DNA of 64,000 nucleotides, taken from contig NC_133170.1 in the NCBI RefSeq assembly GCF_040802235.1, forward strand, positions 46,757,501 to 46,821,500. Direction: 5' to 3'. Origin of the DNA: Manis javanica. Taxonomy: Eukaryota; Chordata; Mammalia; Pholidota; Manidae. The position numbers and the translations under genes were made by a program. A model generated the notes under the pieces. It saw only the letters and a list, made by a program, of their open reading frames with translations. It was not told where the DNA came from and made no database searches. Below, one piece after another: positions 1 through 12,640 of this stretch; positions within the stretch are counted from its first letter, which is position 1, and every line of letters starts with the position of its first letter.

Positions 1-104
1 AGTAAAAGCAACTCACTATTGACCTTTGAAAATAAAATTTAGCCACATATTTTAGGTGTTTCATATGCAAATAGAAAAGGATCCAGATACAAACCCAGGA
101 GGTT

Positions 105-235
105 CGAGTCAAAGACTGCCAATCCTTACAAGCTATGTGACCTTGGGCAAGCCACTTCTCTGAGTCTGTGCTTTCAGGCATCTCTAAACCTCAGAGTTCA
201 GGTCTCCCTCCCTTCCATCTCTGGGTTGAAGAATA
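105..235 (+). repeat. MIR (ancient tRNA-derived SINE) fragment
   Basis: The motif GGTTCGAGTC followed by AGCTATGTGACCTTGGGCAAG and then TCTCTGAGTC / AACCTCAGAG matches the MIR core and 3' side. It is strongly diverged and ends are approximate. Confidence 0.7.
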
Positions 236-239
236 TGTT

Positions 240-2830
240 AGGTCAGTTTTTCCACAAAAGAGACTCTGAAATAGAGATTTACTAGCAAGAGTTTTATGGA
301 AGAATGCCCTTCAGAACACCTGTAGGGAGATGGAAAAACAGGGTTGGGCAGAGGGAGAAACTGGGTTACAATGAATTTCAACAGAGTCCTCAGCTGATGG
401 ATGCCACAGGGCCCTGGAGTTGGGGCAGCTCTCCAAAGCTGTCCCAAATGAAGACACAGGCGCCAGGCCTTTGAATTTCCACACTGAACAGCCGTGTCAT
501 TTGAATGCTGTCCGCTTGCTAATGGCAATTCACAGAGAAGAATGTGAGCTTCCAGGCTTCCCAACGGGGGGAAATGAGTGCCTTGTCCTGAAGGAAAGAT
601 GCCCCATTTATACAGTCTTTCAACAAAGCCACAGATGCTGGCTTTCCTGGGAATGAGAACACAGGTGGCCTGTGTGCATTAACATGGTGAAGGGATAGGA
701 GACCTATGGGTGGATAACTCACAGCCCAAAGTCTGGGTTCCTCAGTGTTTAATAACCCAACATGTGGTGTCATTCAGTGGGCACTGAGCCCAGTTGTCCC
801 CCCTTCCCTTGTCACAGTCTGTGCTCTAAAGTGAGGAGATAATCAAATGTGCTAATCAGTCCTCTTTTAGCATGATAACACATTCTCCTATAAGCAAATG
901 CTTACAAAAGAACACACACACTTACCCTTCTCCCAAGGACAAGCAATTTTTAGATCAGGGCAATCCTAATGTAAATTAACCAAATATAGCACTATTGTCG
1001 TGACTAGAACTAATCTTGGATTCATCCAACGGTTTTTCAGAATATATGACCTTCACATCCAAGTAAGTTCTTGAAACAAAGCACTTTTAAAATTCATGTA
1101 TGATATTATTAGAGAATTGATCCTAAATCATACATACTATTTTATATATATTAGAGAAGTTTCTTTTTAGTTCCCCATGAGAGTGTATACAAGTGATGTC
1201 CTCAATGCAATAACTTTCTGAGTTGCTTTTAGAAGCAATTTTAAAGACCTTTTCACAATGATAGGCAATACAAGCATTTAAGAGGTCAGACTCCCAGTAA
1301 TAGTAATTACAGTGGTGTTAAATTTCTTTGCCTCCTTTAAAATTTTTTAACTTATTTCATTAGGTGACACCTACAGGCATCTGAGACTCATGTTAAGGAG
1401 GGTCGCGGCAGGCTACTACCTCATTCCCAAATAGCACTTTGTTGTTAAAAATTTTAGAAGCAAGACAGCACCCCACAATAGGAAAGACACCAGTAAGGAC
1501 TTAGATATTAGGAAGCTCCCTCTTTTACGGGTACAATTTGAGGGTACAACCCTTGCTTTGTGATGATAAACAAAGTGAAAGGAAGCCAACACTAACCATA
1601 CATCAGTGTGCGAGCCCCTGTGCAGGTGGAAAGAGAGGGCTGTTAGGCAGGCACAAAAGCTTTATTAGACCCATCGTAAACAGGCTTTTTTTCTCCACCT
1701 TTTTCTTAAGGTCTCCTATAACTTCATTGACCCTGTCTACAAGGATAGTACTAAACAATTGCCTATACAAAGGTGAAGGAAAAGAGTTTATTCTTTTTCA
1801 CTATATGATCATTTTGAAGAAATGATTAAGGTATGACATCAAGTAGCAATTCTGATGTCATAGTGAACATGAAATATTCTGTTATTTTACTTAACACTTG
1901 TTATAATTGACTTGAAAAAATGTAGTACCTATGTAATAAGCATGCAATTTTCTAAGTGTCTAGATGAGATATTTATATACATTTTTTAGAGACATGATTT
2001 ATAAAGACTCATAGACCCCTTAAGTTAAAGTCGATCTGTAAACCATTTTGCAAAACTGCTTTGTAAGGCCATCAGGTTAGGCATTACTAATAAACTAGCT
2101 TTATGTTGTCCAATAGGTAAAGTGCAGAAAGCATAAGTGTATTTATATTTGGTCAGATATATAGAGTTTAGTAGTATTCAGGGATTTTAAAAGGAAGATT
2201 ATAATCTAAATAGGAAGGTATATTGGATGACCAGTAATTTGTGGAGAATTAATTTTTTTGCTCAATTTGCTTAACATTCTTTTGTTGGAATATTTGCTTT
2301 GTTTCTAAATACCTTATGAATAAGTTTATAAATTCCAATAAACAGGTAAAACCTCTAATCACTAAAAAAACTGCAGTGGGCTCAGACAATTCAGCCCTGT
2401 TATACCTCAAATTTCTTATCTGCGGAAAGGAAGAGACACAATGTCTTATCGCCTGCGTGTTATCTGATTTTGATTCGGTATTTGAGCGATGTTTCTTATT
2501 TTGTTGAAGACATACTGAAACCAGACAAAGGGTCTCAAGGTAAAGAAGAGGAAACAGGTATTGATTTCCTTTATCCACCCCAGTCTCTTCGCATCTTTTT
2601 GTATTCTGCTTTGATGGATTAGGTGGACAGACCAGCCACTGTCTCCCATTTGCTACCAATTTGACAGGCTTTGGGGAAAAAAGGATTTGAGGCATATGCT
2701 AGGAAAGAGAAGAATCCTTAAAACCAGGTCTGGGTCAGTGTGATAAGTAGCAAGGCGCATGTTCCCTACATCTGAAGACCCCAAATCTCCCACCTAATCT
2801 CTTACTTAGCTCTCTCAGCTCTCTCTTAGT

Positions 2831-2832
<2 letters not shown>
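240..2832. other. Intergenic stretch with no recognised feature
   Basis: AT-rich DNA with no gene, splice-site chain or repeat I can name. Short open frames (for example 238-564 minus and 2249-2695 minus) have no protein-family signature. The first 500 bp may be a decayed LTR or DNA-transposon copy, but I cannot assign it. Confidence 0.4.

Positions 2833-2886
<54 letters not shown>
2833..2886. repeat. (AC)27 microsatellite
   Basis: An uninterrupted run of 27 AC units, likely polymorphic and Z-DNA-prone. Confidence 0.97.
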
Positions 2887-2888
<2 letters not shown>

Positions 2889-3007
2889 CCCTGAAATAAA
2901 TATGGATGGTTCTCTTACTCCTTCTTTTGGTCCCTTCTGTCTGTCCTTTCTCTGGAGTGAATATGGCCATTGACTTTACGCGTTCTGATTCTCACCTATA
3001 ACCTTCT

Positions 3008-3172
3008 AGGTCAGTGTTTTTCAGAGTGTAGTACATGGAGAGAGTGTATCGAAACCCTGCAGGATAAAATGCAGATCCTAACCTCACTGAAGCAAAATCT
3101 TGAGGAGGGGCGCAGAAATCTGCATTTCACCATGAGAGCTTTGCACACATTTAAGTTTGAAAGTCATTGCTA
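3008..3172 (+). repeat. MER5A-like hAT DNA transposon remnant
   Basis: The order of motifs (a start like GTCAGTGTTTTTCAGAGTGT, a central AGAAATCTGCATTTCACC, an end like TTTAAGTTTGAAAGTCATTGC) follows the MER5A non-autonomous hAT-Charlie consensus in the forward direction. Diverged copy with approximate ends. Confidence 0.6.
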
Positions 3173-3189
3173 CCCTTTCGCTAGGTAGG

Positions 3190-3880
3190 ATTTAAATGCT
3201 AAATTAAGTAACCAAGGGCTTTATCTGACAGCCCTTCCAAGACCTACTTGACACCCATAAAAAAGGAAAACACAAGCTTCCATCAAGGCGGTGGGCTGCC
3301 CTGGAGACATCCCAGCCGCTCCTCCCGACTCCCCCAAGGGCTTTGCCGCTCATCTTTCTCGACAGTAAATTATTTACAACATAATTAAGCAGGTATTGTC
3401 TGAATGTTTCCTGCCCCTCATCCTCTCCCATTCCACCTTTCGATTTTCTCCCGACATCCTCTCTCTCACTCCCTTCAGGGTGTGAAGTTCAACAAATTGA
3501 AAAACTAAAGACAAAATCATTACAGAAATGTAACAGTGGAATGAGTGGCTCCCCATCAGATACCACCATTAGGGCAAGCATACGGCAGGCAGCCTGTTCA
3601 GCCTCCCTCTGTTCCCACTGCCCCACGGCACGCTTGCTCCTCTCCCTCCAGCCAGCTGGTCACCCTGAGGAAGGTCAACAGAATAACAGGGCATCCAACT
3701 TCCTCTGCAACAGTGCATCTCAGCAACCATACCTTTTATTTTTCCCTTTCTCCCATAAAATCTTTCTCTTTTGCCTTCCAGGCAAACAAAACAAACACCA
3801 AATTAATCACTGAGCAAACAAAACAAATACCAAATTAGTCACAATTTTCTATTTTGGTATTTCTCACCATATCAACAATA
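3190..3880. other. Stretch without recognised feature
   Basis: Unique-looking sequence with a pyrimidine-rich part around 3550-3790. Two overlapping + frames of 90-97 codons begin at 3541 and 3545, have no family signature and look like chance frames. Confidence 0.35.
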
Positions 3881-3889
3881 TAGTTTTTC

Positions 3890-4735
3890 TTTTTAAATCA
3901 ACTTCCCTGAAGTATAATTACATAGAATAAAATACATGATAACAATACACAATCAATGTACACAATCAATAATGCACAATAATATACACACTCAAAATAC
4001 ATGACACTACTCCTCACCTGAAAAAGGTTCCTCCTGCCCCTTTGCAGTTAATTTCACCCCATATGTGATCTTTCAGCCCCAGGCAGCCATCTGATCTGCT
4101 TTGGAACATCATAGATGAATTTTGTTTGCTCTAGAGTTCATACAAATGGAATCATACCATGAATATCCTTGTATCTGGCTTTTTATCTCTTAACATATTG
4201 CTTTTGGGGTTCATTTTTGCTGTTGTTGTATGTATGGATACATCACCATTTGTTTATCCATTTTTCAGTAGGTAGATTTGGGCTGTTTCCACTTTGGAAC
4301 TGTTATGAATAAAGCTGTTATCACTATTGTGTCCAATTTTTCCTTGGACATAAATTTTCATTTCTCTTGGGTAAATGCCTTTGACAGAATTACTGCATCA
4401 TATGGCAAGTTTATATTTAACTTTGTAAGAAACTTCCAGACAGTTGTCCAAAGTGGCCGTATCATTTTACGTTCCCACCAGTGGTGGAGGAGAGTTCCAG
4501 GTGCTCCCTGTCCTCATGATAATTTAATATTCATGAGGACAGGGCACCTTTTCCATTGTAGCCATTTGGACAGGTGTGTAGTGGTATCTCATTGTGATTT
4601 TCATTTGCATTTCTCTGAATGACTAATGATGATGAGCATATTTTCAAGTGTTTTTTACTCACATTCATATGGTTTTTTTCCTGAAATACATATTAAAATA
4701 TCTTGCCAATTTTAAGTAGGTTGTCTGCCTTGTTA
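3890..4735 (-). mobile_element. Old LINE-1 (L1M-type) 3' end, antisense
   Basis: Motifs such as CATACAAATGGAATCATA, GTTTATCCATTTTTCAGTAG, TGGGTAAATGCC and GTGTGTAGTGGTATCTCATT are the reverse complement of the L1 ORF2 C-terminal and 3'UTR region of old L1M families. The copy is full of stops and indels. It contains an unusual internal hairpin at 4499-4549. Confidence 0.85.
4499..4549. repeat. Quasi-palindrome (21/19-nt arms, 11-nt loop)
   Basis: The left arm 4499-4519 is the reverse complement of the right arm 4531-4549 except for a 2-nt insertion, around an AT-only loop TAATTTAATAT. It replaces the sequence normally found at this point of an L1 3' region. Confidence 0.9.
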
Positions 4736-4934
4736 AACACATATACACAATACTTTGGATACTGAACTCAAGGGATCAATTCAGATGGTAGGCATCAGAC
4801 ATAACAGTAAAGGATGAAGCCTTTTATTTGTATATGGGAGATGGAGTTTAACCCCATATAAGCAGCAAAGTACAGGAACCCCGTGTTAATATTGCTCCTT
4901 GCTTTGTTTTGGCATGACCCAGTGATCAGGCACA

Positions 4935-5157
4935 CAGATGGGGTCTCTCAACCAGGGCTCACACACTGGCTCCACTGCTCACTGAATGATGACACTGGGC
5001 AAGGTGCCTGATCAGTCTGCGCCTTGGTTTCCTTTGCTGTAAAATGAGGCAACATTTACCTGATAGGGTCATGGCAATATTTAGATGAGGTCATTTAAAA
5101 CACTCGGAACAGTCCAAATGTAGAGGGAGCATTCAGTAAATGTTTGCTGTTATCAGA
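4935..5157 (+). repeat. MIR SINE
   Basis: Near-complete MIR in sense orientation: GGCTCCACTGCTCACT, then ACTGGGCAAGGTGCC, GTTTCCTTTGCTGTAAAATGAGG, and a tail ending CAGTAAATGTTTGCTGTTATCA. Confidence 0.85.
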
Positions 5158-5654
5158 ATGAAGAATCTGAGTTTTGTTCGTTAAAGGGCTCACCCAGCCT
5201 CATTCTTTCCAGAATCCTTATCTTTACAGCATCATGTCTCCCCTCAAGTCCTCAGCTCTATGTCTACAACTGTTTTCTAGATAAACAGGTATCTGGGACA
5301 TATTTTCCTCTTGCTCTCAAGTGATTTGCAAAAGCAGTGGTAGAAAAGGAGGTAGTGTGAAGGTAGGTTTTACCTGATTTGGTTTACATTTTAGATCAGT
5401 TTATACCCATTTGTTCCTTGAAGTCTAATTCTTTTTAGAATAATTCAACAAAGTCCTGAGATAACTTCAAGCTCAAGAAAGGGAAGAGAAACTACATTCA
5501 TCCCAGCAGGAGGCTGGGAATAACTTGACATCAGATTATTTTATTGCAGGGCAGAAAATTAGTTTGCCTCCAAGACAAACAGAGGAAGTGAAACTTTAAC
5601 AACTTTTGGCTTTGAACTTCAGGAAGTCCTAAAAATTCCTGAAAGCACATATTT

Positions 5655-6418
5655 AATGAAAAAGAAAGAAAGAATTAAGATGTATTAGATTAATGGAATG
5701 AAAGACAAAACATGATAATCTCAATAGACACAGAAAAAGCATTTTAAAAAATCCAACATTCATTCATAAGAAAGACTGTCAAACTAAAGTTAGAGGAGAA
5801 CTTGCTCAAGCTGATAAAGGGCATCTATAAAAAACCCACAGCTAACATCATACTTAAGGCTAAAAGAGCAAATGCTTTCTTTCTAAGATCAGAAGCAAGG
5901 CAAAGATCTGCTTCTGCCAATTTTCTTCATCCTGTACTAGAGTTTTTATGGCTAATGCAATAAAAAAAAAGTTTTTTTAAGTTAAGGTCACCAAGATGGG
6001 AAAAAAAGTGGTAAAACTGTCTTTGTTCCCAGATGACATGATCCTATATGAAAATCCAAAGGAATCCACAAAAATTTTATACAACTAATAAAGAACCTCA
6101 AACTTAAAAGTTCAGTATACAAATATTAATTATATCTCCATATGCAAGCAATGAACAGTCAAAAATTAAAATTAAGGAAACAAATCCTTCACAGTAATAG
6201 CAAAAAAGGATATGATACTAGGAATAAATTTAACAGAAGAAATGCAAGATTTGTTCACTGTAAACTATAAAATATCATTGAAAGAAGTTACAGAAAACCT
6301 AAATAAATGGAAAGACATTTCATGTTCATGAATTGGAAGACTAAATATTGTCAAAAAGGCTGTTCTCCTCATATTGAGCTAAAATGCAACGTAATCCCTA
6401 TCAAATTTCCACCAGAGA
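5655..6418 (+). mobile_element. Old LINE-1 ORF2 fragment, sense
   Basis: Decayed reverse-transcriptase region. ATCTCAATAGACACAGAAAAAGCATTTT encodes the remnant of the IDAEKAF motif, followed by CAGATGACATGATC (remnant of the FADD catalytic motif) near 6031-6045. Many stops. Both ends are truncated and I saw no poly(A) or target-site duplication. Confidence 0.85.
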
Positions 6419-6574
6419 GGCTGGAAAAATGAGTATCCATGTTAGTTTGCCCCCTAACTGTTGCGGGGTCCAGGGACAGGGGTACAAATGGAAGCCTCAG
6501 CCACCCAACCTAGCTGGTTCTCTTCTCTTCCCACCCCCTTGCTCTATCTTATACCATGAGGGGCCTGACGGATA

Positions 6575-6594
6575 GTGTGTGTGAGTGTGTGAGT

Positions 6595-6627
<33 letters not shown>

Positions 6628-6628
6628 T
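6575..6628. repeat. (GT)n microsatellite, interrupted
   Basis: About 54 bp of GT repeats with three GA interruptions in the 5' half and a pure run of roughly 14 units at the 3' end. Confidence 0.95.
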
Positions 6629-6894
6629 ACAACCATAGCTATAACTTCCAACTTCTCCTCCCTTAGCCCTGTCACAAACAGCTCCCATTGGCCACACACA
6701 CAAGAAACAAAGTCTCCTTTCTGGAGGACAGACCCAGGGGAGAGGGCCCAGCCATTACTCTCATGGAGCCATTTGGGCAAGGAATTCCACACTTTTACTT
6801 CCAGAGGCATAGTCTAGAAGCAGTGGCATGGGCTTCAGATGGGCATCCCCCTACCCCACTCACTGCTCAAAAGGGAGCCAGAGGCATTGTTTAA

Positions 6895-7050
6895 GAGCCA
6901 TGCTTCCCAAATTTTAATATGCAAAGAGATCACTGAGGATCTAGTTCAAGTGTGGATTCAGTAGGTCTGAGGTGTGGTCTCACAGTCTGCATTTCTAACA
7001 GGCTTTCAGGTGGTGGTATGCTTTGAGTAGCAAAGCTATAAAGCAGTGGC
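6895..7050 (-). repeat. MER5A hAT DNA transposon remnant, antisense
   Basis: GATTCAGTAGGTCTGAGGTGTGGTC followed by CTGCATTTCTAACAGG and CAGGTGGTGGTATGC is the reverse complement of the MER5A consensus. Approximate ends. Confidence 0.7.
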
Positions 7051-7489
7051 CCCCACTAGGGGCCCACTGAGCTGGCTCTAAGGGCAGAACTCAGCTGTGG
7101 AACTGGAGTGGCATTGGTGGGAGTGAAAGATTGCTTTAGAACTTTCAAGCTTCCACCACCTAGAACTGAGCATGCTGCTAATGTCTGAAGGTGTTTGAAG
7201 TGCTGGCTCTGGAGGATCTCATAGTCCAATAGGCAAGTTAGACATAAATAAGTGATTGTAAGACACTGTATAAAAGGGAGTAACAGACGAACATATGAGG
7301 CATGAAGGTGACACAGAGGTGAGTAACGAATGAGTCGAGCCCGGGGGTATGAATTAGGCTTCAGAGAGAACAAAAGGGAAATGGGCTTCAAAGCCAAGGG
7401 GATGGTGTATCTGTGGGCAGATTTTATTTTCCAGAGATAGCCACAGAAATTTCTGGTCCCATAAAAACCTTCTAGAAACTTTCCACTGC

Positions 7490-7958
7490 TCAATCAAGAG
7501 GTGAAGTTTAACTCCCTTCTCCTTGACTCTGGGTGGATTTGTGATTTTTTTCCATGAATACAATATGGAAAAATGACATTATGTGACTTATGAGGCCAAA
7601 TTAGAAAGAGTACATAGCTTTTGTCTGGTTTTCTTAGGATGTTCACTTTTGGAACCCAGTTACAAAGCCATGAGGAAGCCAAGAAGCCCATGGAATGTTC
7701 TGGTGAAGGGAAACTGAAGTCCCTGCCCAGGACTCCCATTGAGCTCCTAACCAACAGCCAACACCAACTTCCCAGCCATGTGAAAGACCCATCAGGAAAA
7801 CCAGTCTTCCAGCCTTCAGTCAAACACTCCAGGTGACACTGTGAGGCTATTGCCACCAAGCCCTGACCCACATTCAGATTCATGAGCAAAATTAATTATT
7901 GCTGTTCTTTAAACTACCAACTTTTAGAGTGGTTGTTATGCAGCAAGAGATTACAGGA
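7490..7958 (+). repeat. MLT1-type (MaLR/ERVL) solo LTR
   Basis: The 3' part (CTGACCCACATTCAGATTCATGAGCAAAAT, then TAAACTACCAACTTTTAGAGTGGTTGTTATGCAGCAAGAGATTAC) and the upstream order of motifs match the MLT1 LTR family of ancient non-autonomous retroviral-like elements. The antisense frame 7494-7889 lies inside it and is not a gene. Confidence 0.75.
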
Positions 7959-8220
7959 ATAATATTTAAGGGTAAAGCGGTGTGAAACAGCCTTGTTGGT
8001 GTTTTAAAACATGACACAAGTCAGGGCATGCTTATGTACAAACTAGCTATTACAAACAAATACATAAAAATATGGGAAATGTTGGTAATGTTGAATTTGT
8101 GATGTGGAGGGAAAAAAGTTTAGTAAACAAACCATTAATAGTGTAAATGTAATGAAGTTGTATGTATAGTCAACCATGCTTGGATTAATTATTATTCATG
8201 GCTCTGCCAAAAAACATTAC

Positions 8221-8227
8221 ATATATA

Positions 8228-8270
<43 letters not shown>

Positions 8271-8317
8271 GTGTGTGTGTGTGTGTATATATATACACAC
8301 ACACACACACACATATA
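8221..8317. repeat. Compound (TATG/TG/TA/CA) microsatellite with a perfect 54-bp palindrome
   Basis: A TATATG array (8221-8268) runs into (GT)9, ATATATATA and (CA)9. Positions 8264-8317 are a perfect inverted repeat with 27-nt arms centred between 8290 and 8291, made of alternating purine-pyrimidine bases. Confidence 0.95.
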
Positions 8318-8859
8318 AATGTATAACAAAGTTTTCTTGCTGGCAAAAAATGTTAATAATCAGCTGTTGTGTAGGCTTTGTAGATAAAGCCCAGGTTGAC
8401 AATTTCCAAAAGAAATCAATTTATAGTTTTACTGCTTTAAACTATTACAATTTACAGTTTTACTTCCCAAATGGAAGTATGATATAATTTCAAAACAAAT
8501 TAAGAAGCCCGCCTGGATTCTTCTATGAGGCCTAACTCCCCATATTCCTGGGATAAAAGTACTTCATTCTGACCTGCCACCAATACTTTTGTTTTTTCCC
8601 CTAAAAACACATTTCTAAGAGAACCAACTAAGAGTTGCTGAATGAGGTAAAATTTATGACTCTTCTTAATGCTGACAATCTTTCTCTAAAGGCCTGAGGA
8701 ATAACAGGTGCATGCTAATTTGAGAGATAAAGATTTAGAATACACTAAATTGATATGCCAAGATTATTTCCTGGGCTGTGGGTCTCCTGAAAAGAAATTT
8801 TTTCACTAATACAATGTTTAGTTAAAAAGAAATATTTCCATGCAGCATGGGATTTATAT

Positions 8860-9390
8860 TACATTTAGGAGCTTGGAATCAGAAATTCCCAGATGGGGCA
8901 AACTGCTTCCTTCTGCTCTAAGCTAAGCCAAGCCCCCTGGAATCTTGTGTTCAGTTCCTGACACCATATTTTAAGAGAAACATTGATAAATTGGAATGCA
9001 TTTGGAAAAGAGCAACTTAAATGGTGAGGAACCAAACCTGTGTCACATGAGGGACAAAATGAAGAGAAGGGGGATATTTAGTCAGGGTAGTGGAGAATTC
9101 CTGGGGCGTGGCAGCCATCTTTAAATAAGGAAGGAGCTTACTTGCAAAGGAGCTGTGAGCATTATTCTGTAGCCCCAAAAGCATAATGAGAAAAGGACTG
9201 TGGGACAATTTAGGGGTGAAGAATATCAAAGCTATTCCAAAGATGAAATCAGTTATCAGGGGAGGTAGCAGGTCCCATCACTGGGGACATGCAAGAAATT
9301 TATTTTGGAAGAATTCTAAATCAGATAGTGGTGGGACTGGACATCCTGCAAAATTCTTTCCACTATTGCCAAGAGCTATGAAGTCCTTCC
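8860..9390 (+). mobile_element. L3/CR1-like LINE remnant
   Basis: The sequence follows the 3' coding end of CR1/L3 elements: CACCATATTTTAAGAGAAACATTGATAAATTGGA, then AAAGAGCAACTTAAATGGTGA, and the C-terminal signature encoded by GGGAGGTAGCAGGTCCCATCACTGGGGACATGCAAG, resembling the family's (REV)VxSPSLEVFK end. Ancient and full of indels. The flanking ~400 bp upstream is unassigned. Confidence 0.6.
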
Positions 9391-9394
9391 AGGT

Positions 9395-12300
9395 CCCTAA
9401 CACACTGTCTCTGTGAGTTACCAGGTGCTTATAATATAGCCTTTCTACTTCTGGCTTCTGTAAGTGATGACACTTTCTGAAGCCTCAAAGCCTATAAAAT
9501 CCCAGAGATAACTCACTATCTCCCACTGATGGCCCCAATGCCTCCCTGAGCAAGAGCTGCTCCTGTGCGGAACCATCAAGCCACTGGTTCCGCCTCCCAT
9601 ACTGCTAATCCCTCCACAGGCAGTGCCCCCTTTCCTCCCTTGTTTGAGTTACACTGTGGAGTTGCAGGCAAGCCAGGGCACCAAACAGATTTTGTGGGCA
9701 AATAGCTGTTAGTTTCTCGTCATAGACTTTCTTATCTTGGTCTTCACCAAAGTCTACAGGGGCCTGAGTTAGAATAATTAGGTAACAACAGATTTTATGT
9801 CTTGCTTAAAATTGCCTTCATCCAAAGTGATGTGTTCATTGTCCTTAATGTCATTTGGCACCATGTCATCTCATGAATGTCTCCAGTCTCTCTTTTCCAT
9901 AGAGTCAGTACTCACAACACCCCCTTGGTCCCTCATTTTAACAGCCCCTGCTCCTCCCCAAGGGCTTGCGCTACCACCCTGTACATACCTGACATTCTGA
10001 ACCCTAGGTTGAAACAGATTAGACTCAAGCAGTGGCCTTTTCTTCTTCCCTTCCCCCATCTGCCTCACCCTATCTGATCCTGTAACAGGAGTGAGGGCAG
10101 AGAATGAGGAAAATAACAATAACAGATGAAAGAATGCGTCACAGAAAGGGAAGGAAAAAGGACTGTGGTGTGGATGGCTTAATTAAAATACTTAAGTGAA
10201 TTTTAAAAAATTGGTATGATGTTTGTACTAGTAAATACTGTGACTGCAAGAAGTACTCGTGGAATTTAGTGGTAACAATGTGATGGACATCCTCCATATG
10301 AATTCACTGGGGAAAATCAAGCCAGCACATCAGGAAAAAAATATACAGCAGCTTGCTGATAGGATCTACAAAACAATTTGTATTACTCATTCAATGCTAA
10401 TTACAAAGTTTGAGAGTCAAATGAAGAATCAATTGCTTCTATGCTACATAAAAATATTTACGCACATACCATGCATATCAATTGTTATTCGCCAGCTCAG
10501 GAGTTAAGAAACAGTTTGTTGTGAGAGTCCATGGTGAAGTTCTGCTGAGAATAGATGGACATGAAAGCACATGTCTGACCTTCACTCTGAACAAGGAGAG
10601 GGACAATTCTTCCATCTGAACCTTCCTTAGAAGTGCACAACTCCTTAGAGATGTAGTTTTGGAAAATGTTAGGGGAGGAAAGAAGCCAACTCTTTGGATT
10701 CTTCTGTATTCTTCAGAGCATTGTTCATGGGCCTCTTTCTCATACTTTTCGAAGAGAGAGAAATGATAGGAATTAATAAGGAAGCTTATACTCTCCTCAC
10801 TCTTGCTTTAAACCTCCAAAGAACTCAGGCATTTATTTTGATTCTTTGAGGCCAGTCTAGTGAAAGTTGAGCACAACGTGTAATTGAACAAATCTCCTAT
10901 TACGCAAATGAAAATGGGAGGGGAAGGTTATTAGCTATAATCAAAAGCAAAAGATTAACACCTAGGTTGAAGCAGAGACAGTGAGCAATAGCATGAGTGG
11001 AGGAGGTCATCCAAGTTAACAAGCCCAACGCAGATGGATGAACAAGTGTGGTGTCCAATGACATTCATGAATGGGGAGTTGTTGTAACAAAGAGGCTGGG
11101 GGTGTGTGCAGCTATGGAGATACATAGCTTGGATCTTCAAAAAAGAACCTGCCTATCAGACATGAGTTCAGTTAGCTGGCAGCTTCCAGCTAGAAGTGCC
11201 TTCAGGACACATTTACCTTATGAGCCAAGGACATGCTCTTCCTGACAGGTCTCAGCAAATGACTAAGCATGACAGAAGCACAAGGACCTGACCATTTCTG
11301 CCCAATGCGGGACTGCTTTCTGGGCAGTCTTTGCACTGGAGCTTCCTGTTAGGCTAAATGAGACTTCCTGAGAGCAGCACTGCAGTCTGGGGCTCTTCCC
11401 CTCCAGTCCTCCTCCTTCCTCTCTCTTTTCGCACATGTCAAACTTGCAGTGTCACCTGAAGGATTTCCTTGCCTGCTCCTGCTGCCTTTCCCTCATTCTT
11501 TCACAGATAAGCCTGATGCACTTCTAACTTCAACTTGGTATCTGCTTCCTGGAAGACTGATGGGGGTTGAGGGGATGGGAATGCCACATTCTAGGACAGA
11601 ACCTGAATAGGGCCAGGCTAGTGAAATAATAACCGACTGGGGGCCTCAACCCTTGCTTCTCTGATGATACTACCTTTTCATTTGGCCCTGGTTTGAATAT
11701 TAATCCCAGAGAGCACTGACAAATTGTTTGCCTACAGGGTCCTATTAGTAAGCCCTGGCCAACAGAAAAAAAAAAAGAATAAAGTGAAAGAGAGTCTTTA
11801 TTATTCTTATTTCACAAAAATTGTGCCACCCTATGAATATGCAAATATATAAATACCATTGGGGTATACATTTCAAATTGGTGGATTGTCTGGCCTGTCA
11901 ATTACATCTTGATAAAACTGTTATTAAAAACTGCATTTCCAAGTATAGAAGGGTGTACTGAGATGACTGGAAGAAAATGAAAGCACTGAGAAAAAGACAG
12001 CAAATAGTCTCTTTCTCTATTTTGACCATATGTAGAAAGATTTCACAGTTTTTCTTCATGGAATCTGCTGAGAGAACCAGAGGGTTCATAAAGCTCTGGA
12101 AAATACTCATAAATACACTTTCTGAATTTATAAGAACTAGTCAAGAGCTTATGCATTCTTTGAAATGGTTGCTGAAATGAATAACATGGAGAAATTACAC
12201 CTACCTCCCAAAGTCCCATGATTTGGGGCAATGACAGTTGAGAAAGCAGTTATATTGTTCAGTTGGCCAATGCTTATGGGGTACCTACTCTTTATCCTAA

Positions 12301-12630
12301 TCATGGCTTCTGCCCTTGAGTAGCTCACGAAAAAGTAGGGGCCATAGGCTTTTGAATAGTATAAGATGCAGGATACATGCTGCTCTGACTGATCAGGGGT
12401 CACCCTTTGCAAGAAGAAATGGCTAACTCAAGTAACAGCCAGACTTCGGGTGACTTATCACTTATAAAAACACTAGGAAGACCAGTAACTCACACTTCTA
12501 TGATACTCATTATATTTTAAGCTCTATGTTAAGTTGTTTACATATATTAACCCATGTAATCTTCTTTCTTATGCATTAAGTTTAAAACATTTTTATTTAT
12601 TGTGCTGAGAGCAATATAATAACTGTAACA
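9395..12630. other. Intergenic stretch with no recognised feature
   Basis: No gene or nameable repeat seen. Small frames (9871-10119 minus, 10259-10507 plus, 12149-12412 minus) have no family signature and no splice context. A run of A (11765-11776) may be the tail of a decayed retroelement. Confidence 0.4.
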
Positions 12631-12640
12631 AAGAAAACCT

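Noticed and set aside
6384..6894. Several overlapping short frames with His/Thr or Cys/Val repeats
   Set aside because: Produced by the GT microsatellite read in different frames.
7494..7889. 131-codon antisense frame
   Set aside because: It lies within an MLT1-type LTR and has no family signature.
8176..8487. 103-codon frame with YVYVYVYV and HTHTHT runs
   Set aside because: Translation of the compound microsatellite; no gene.
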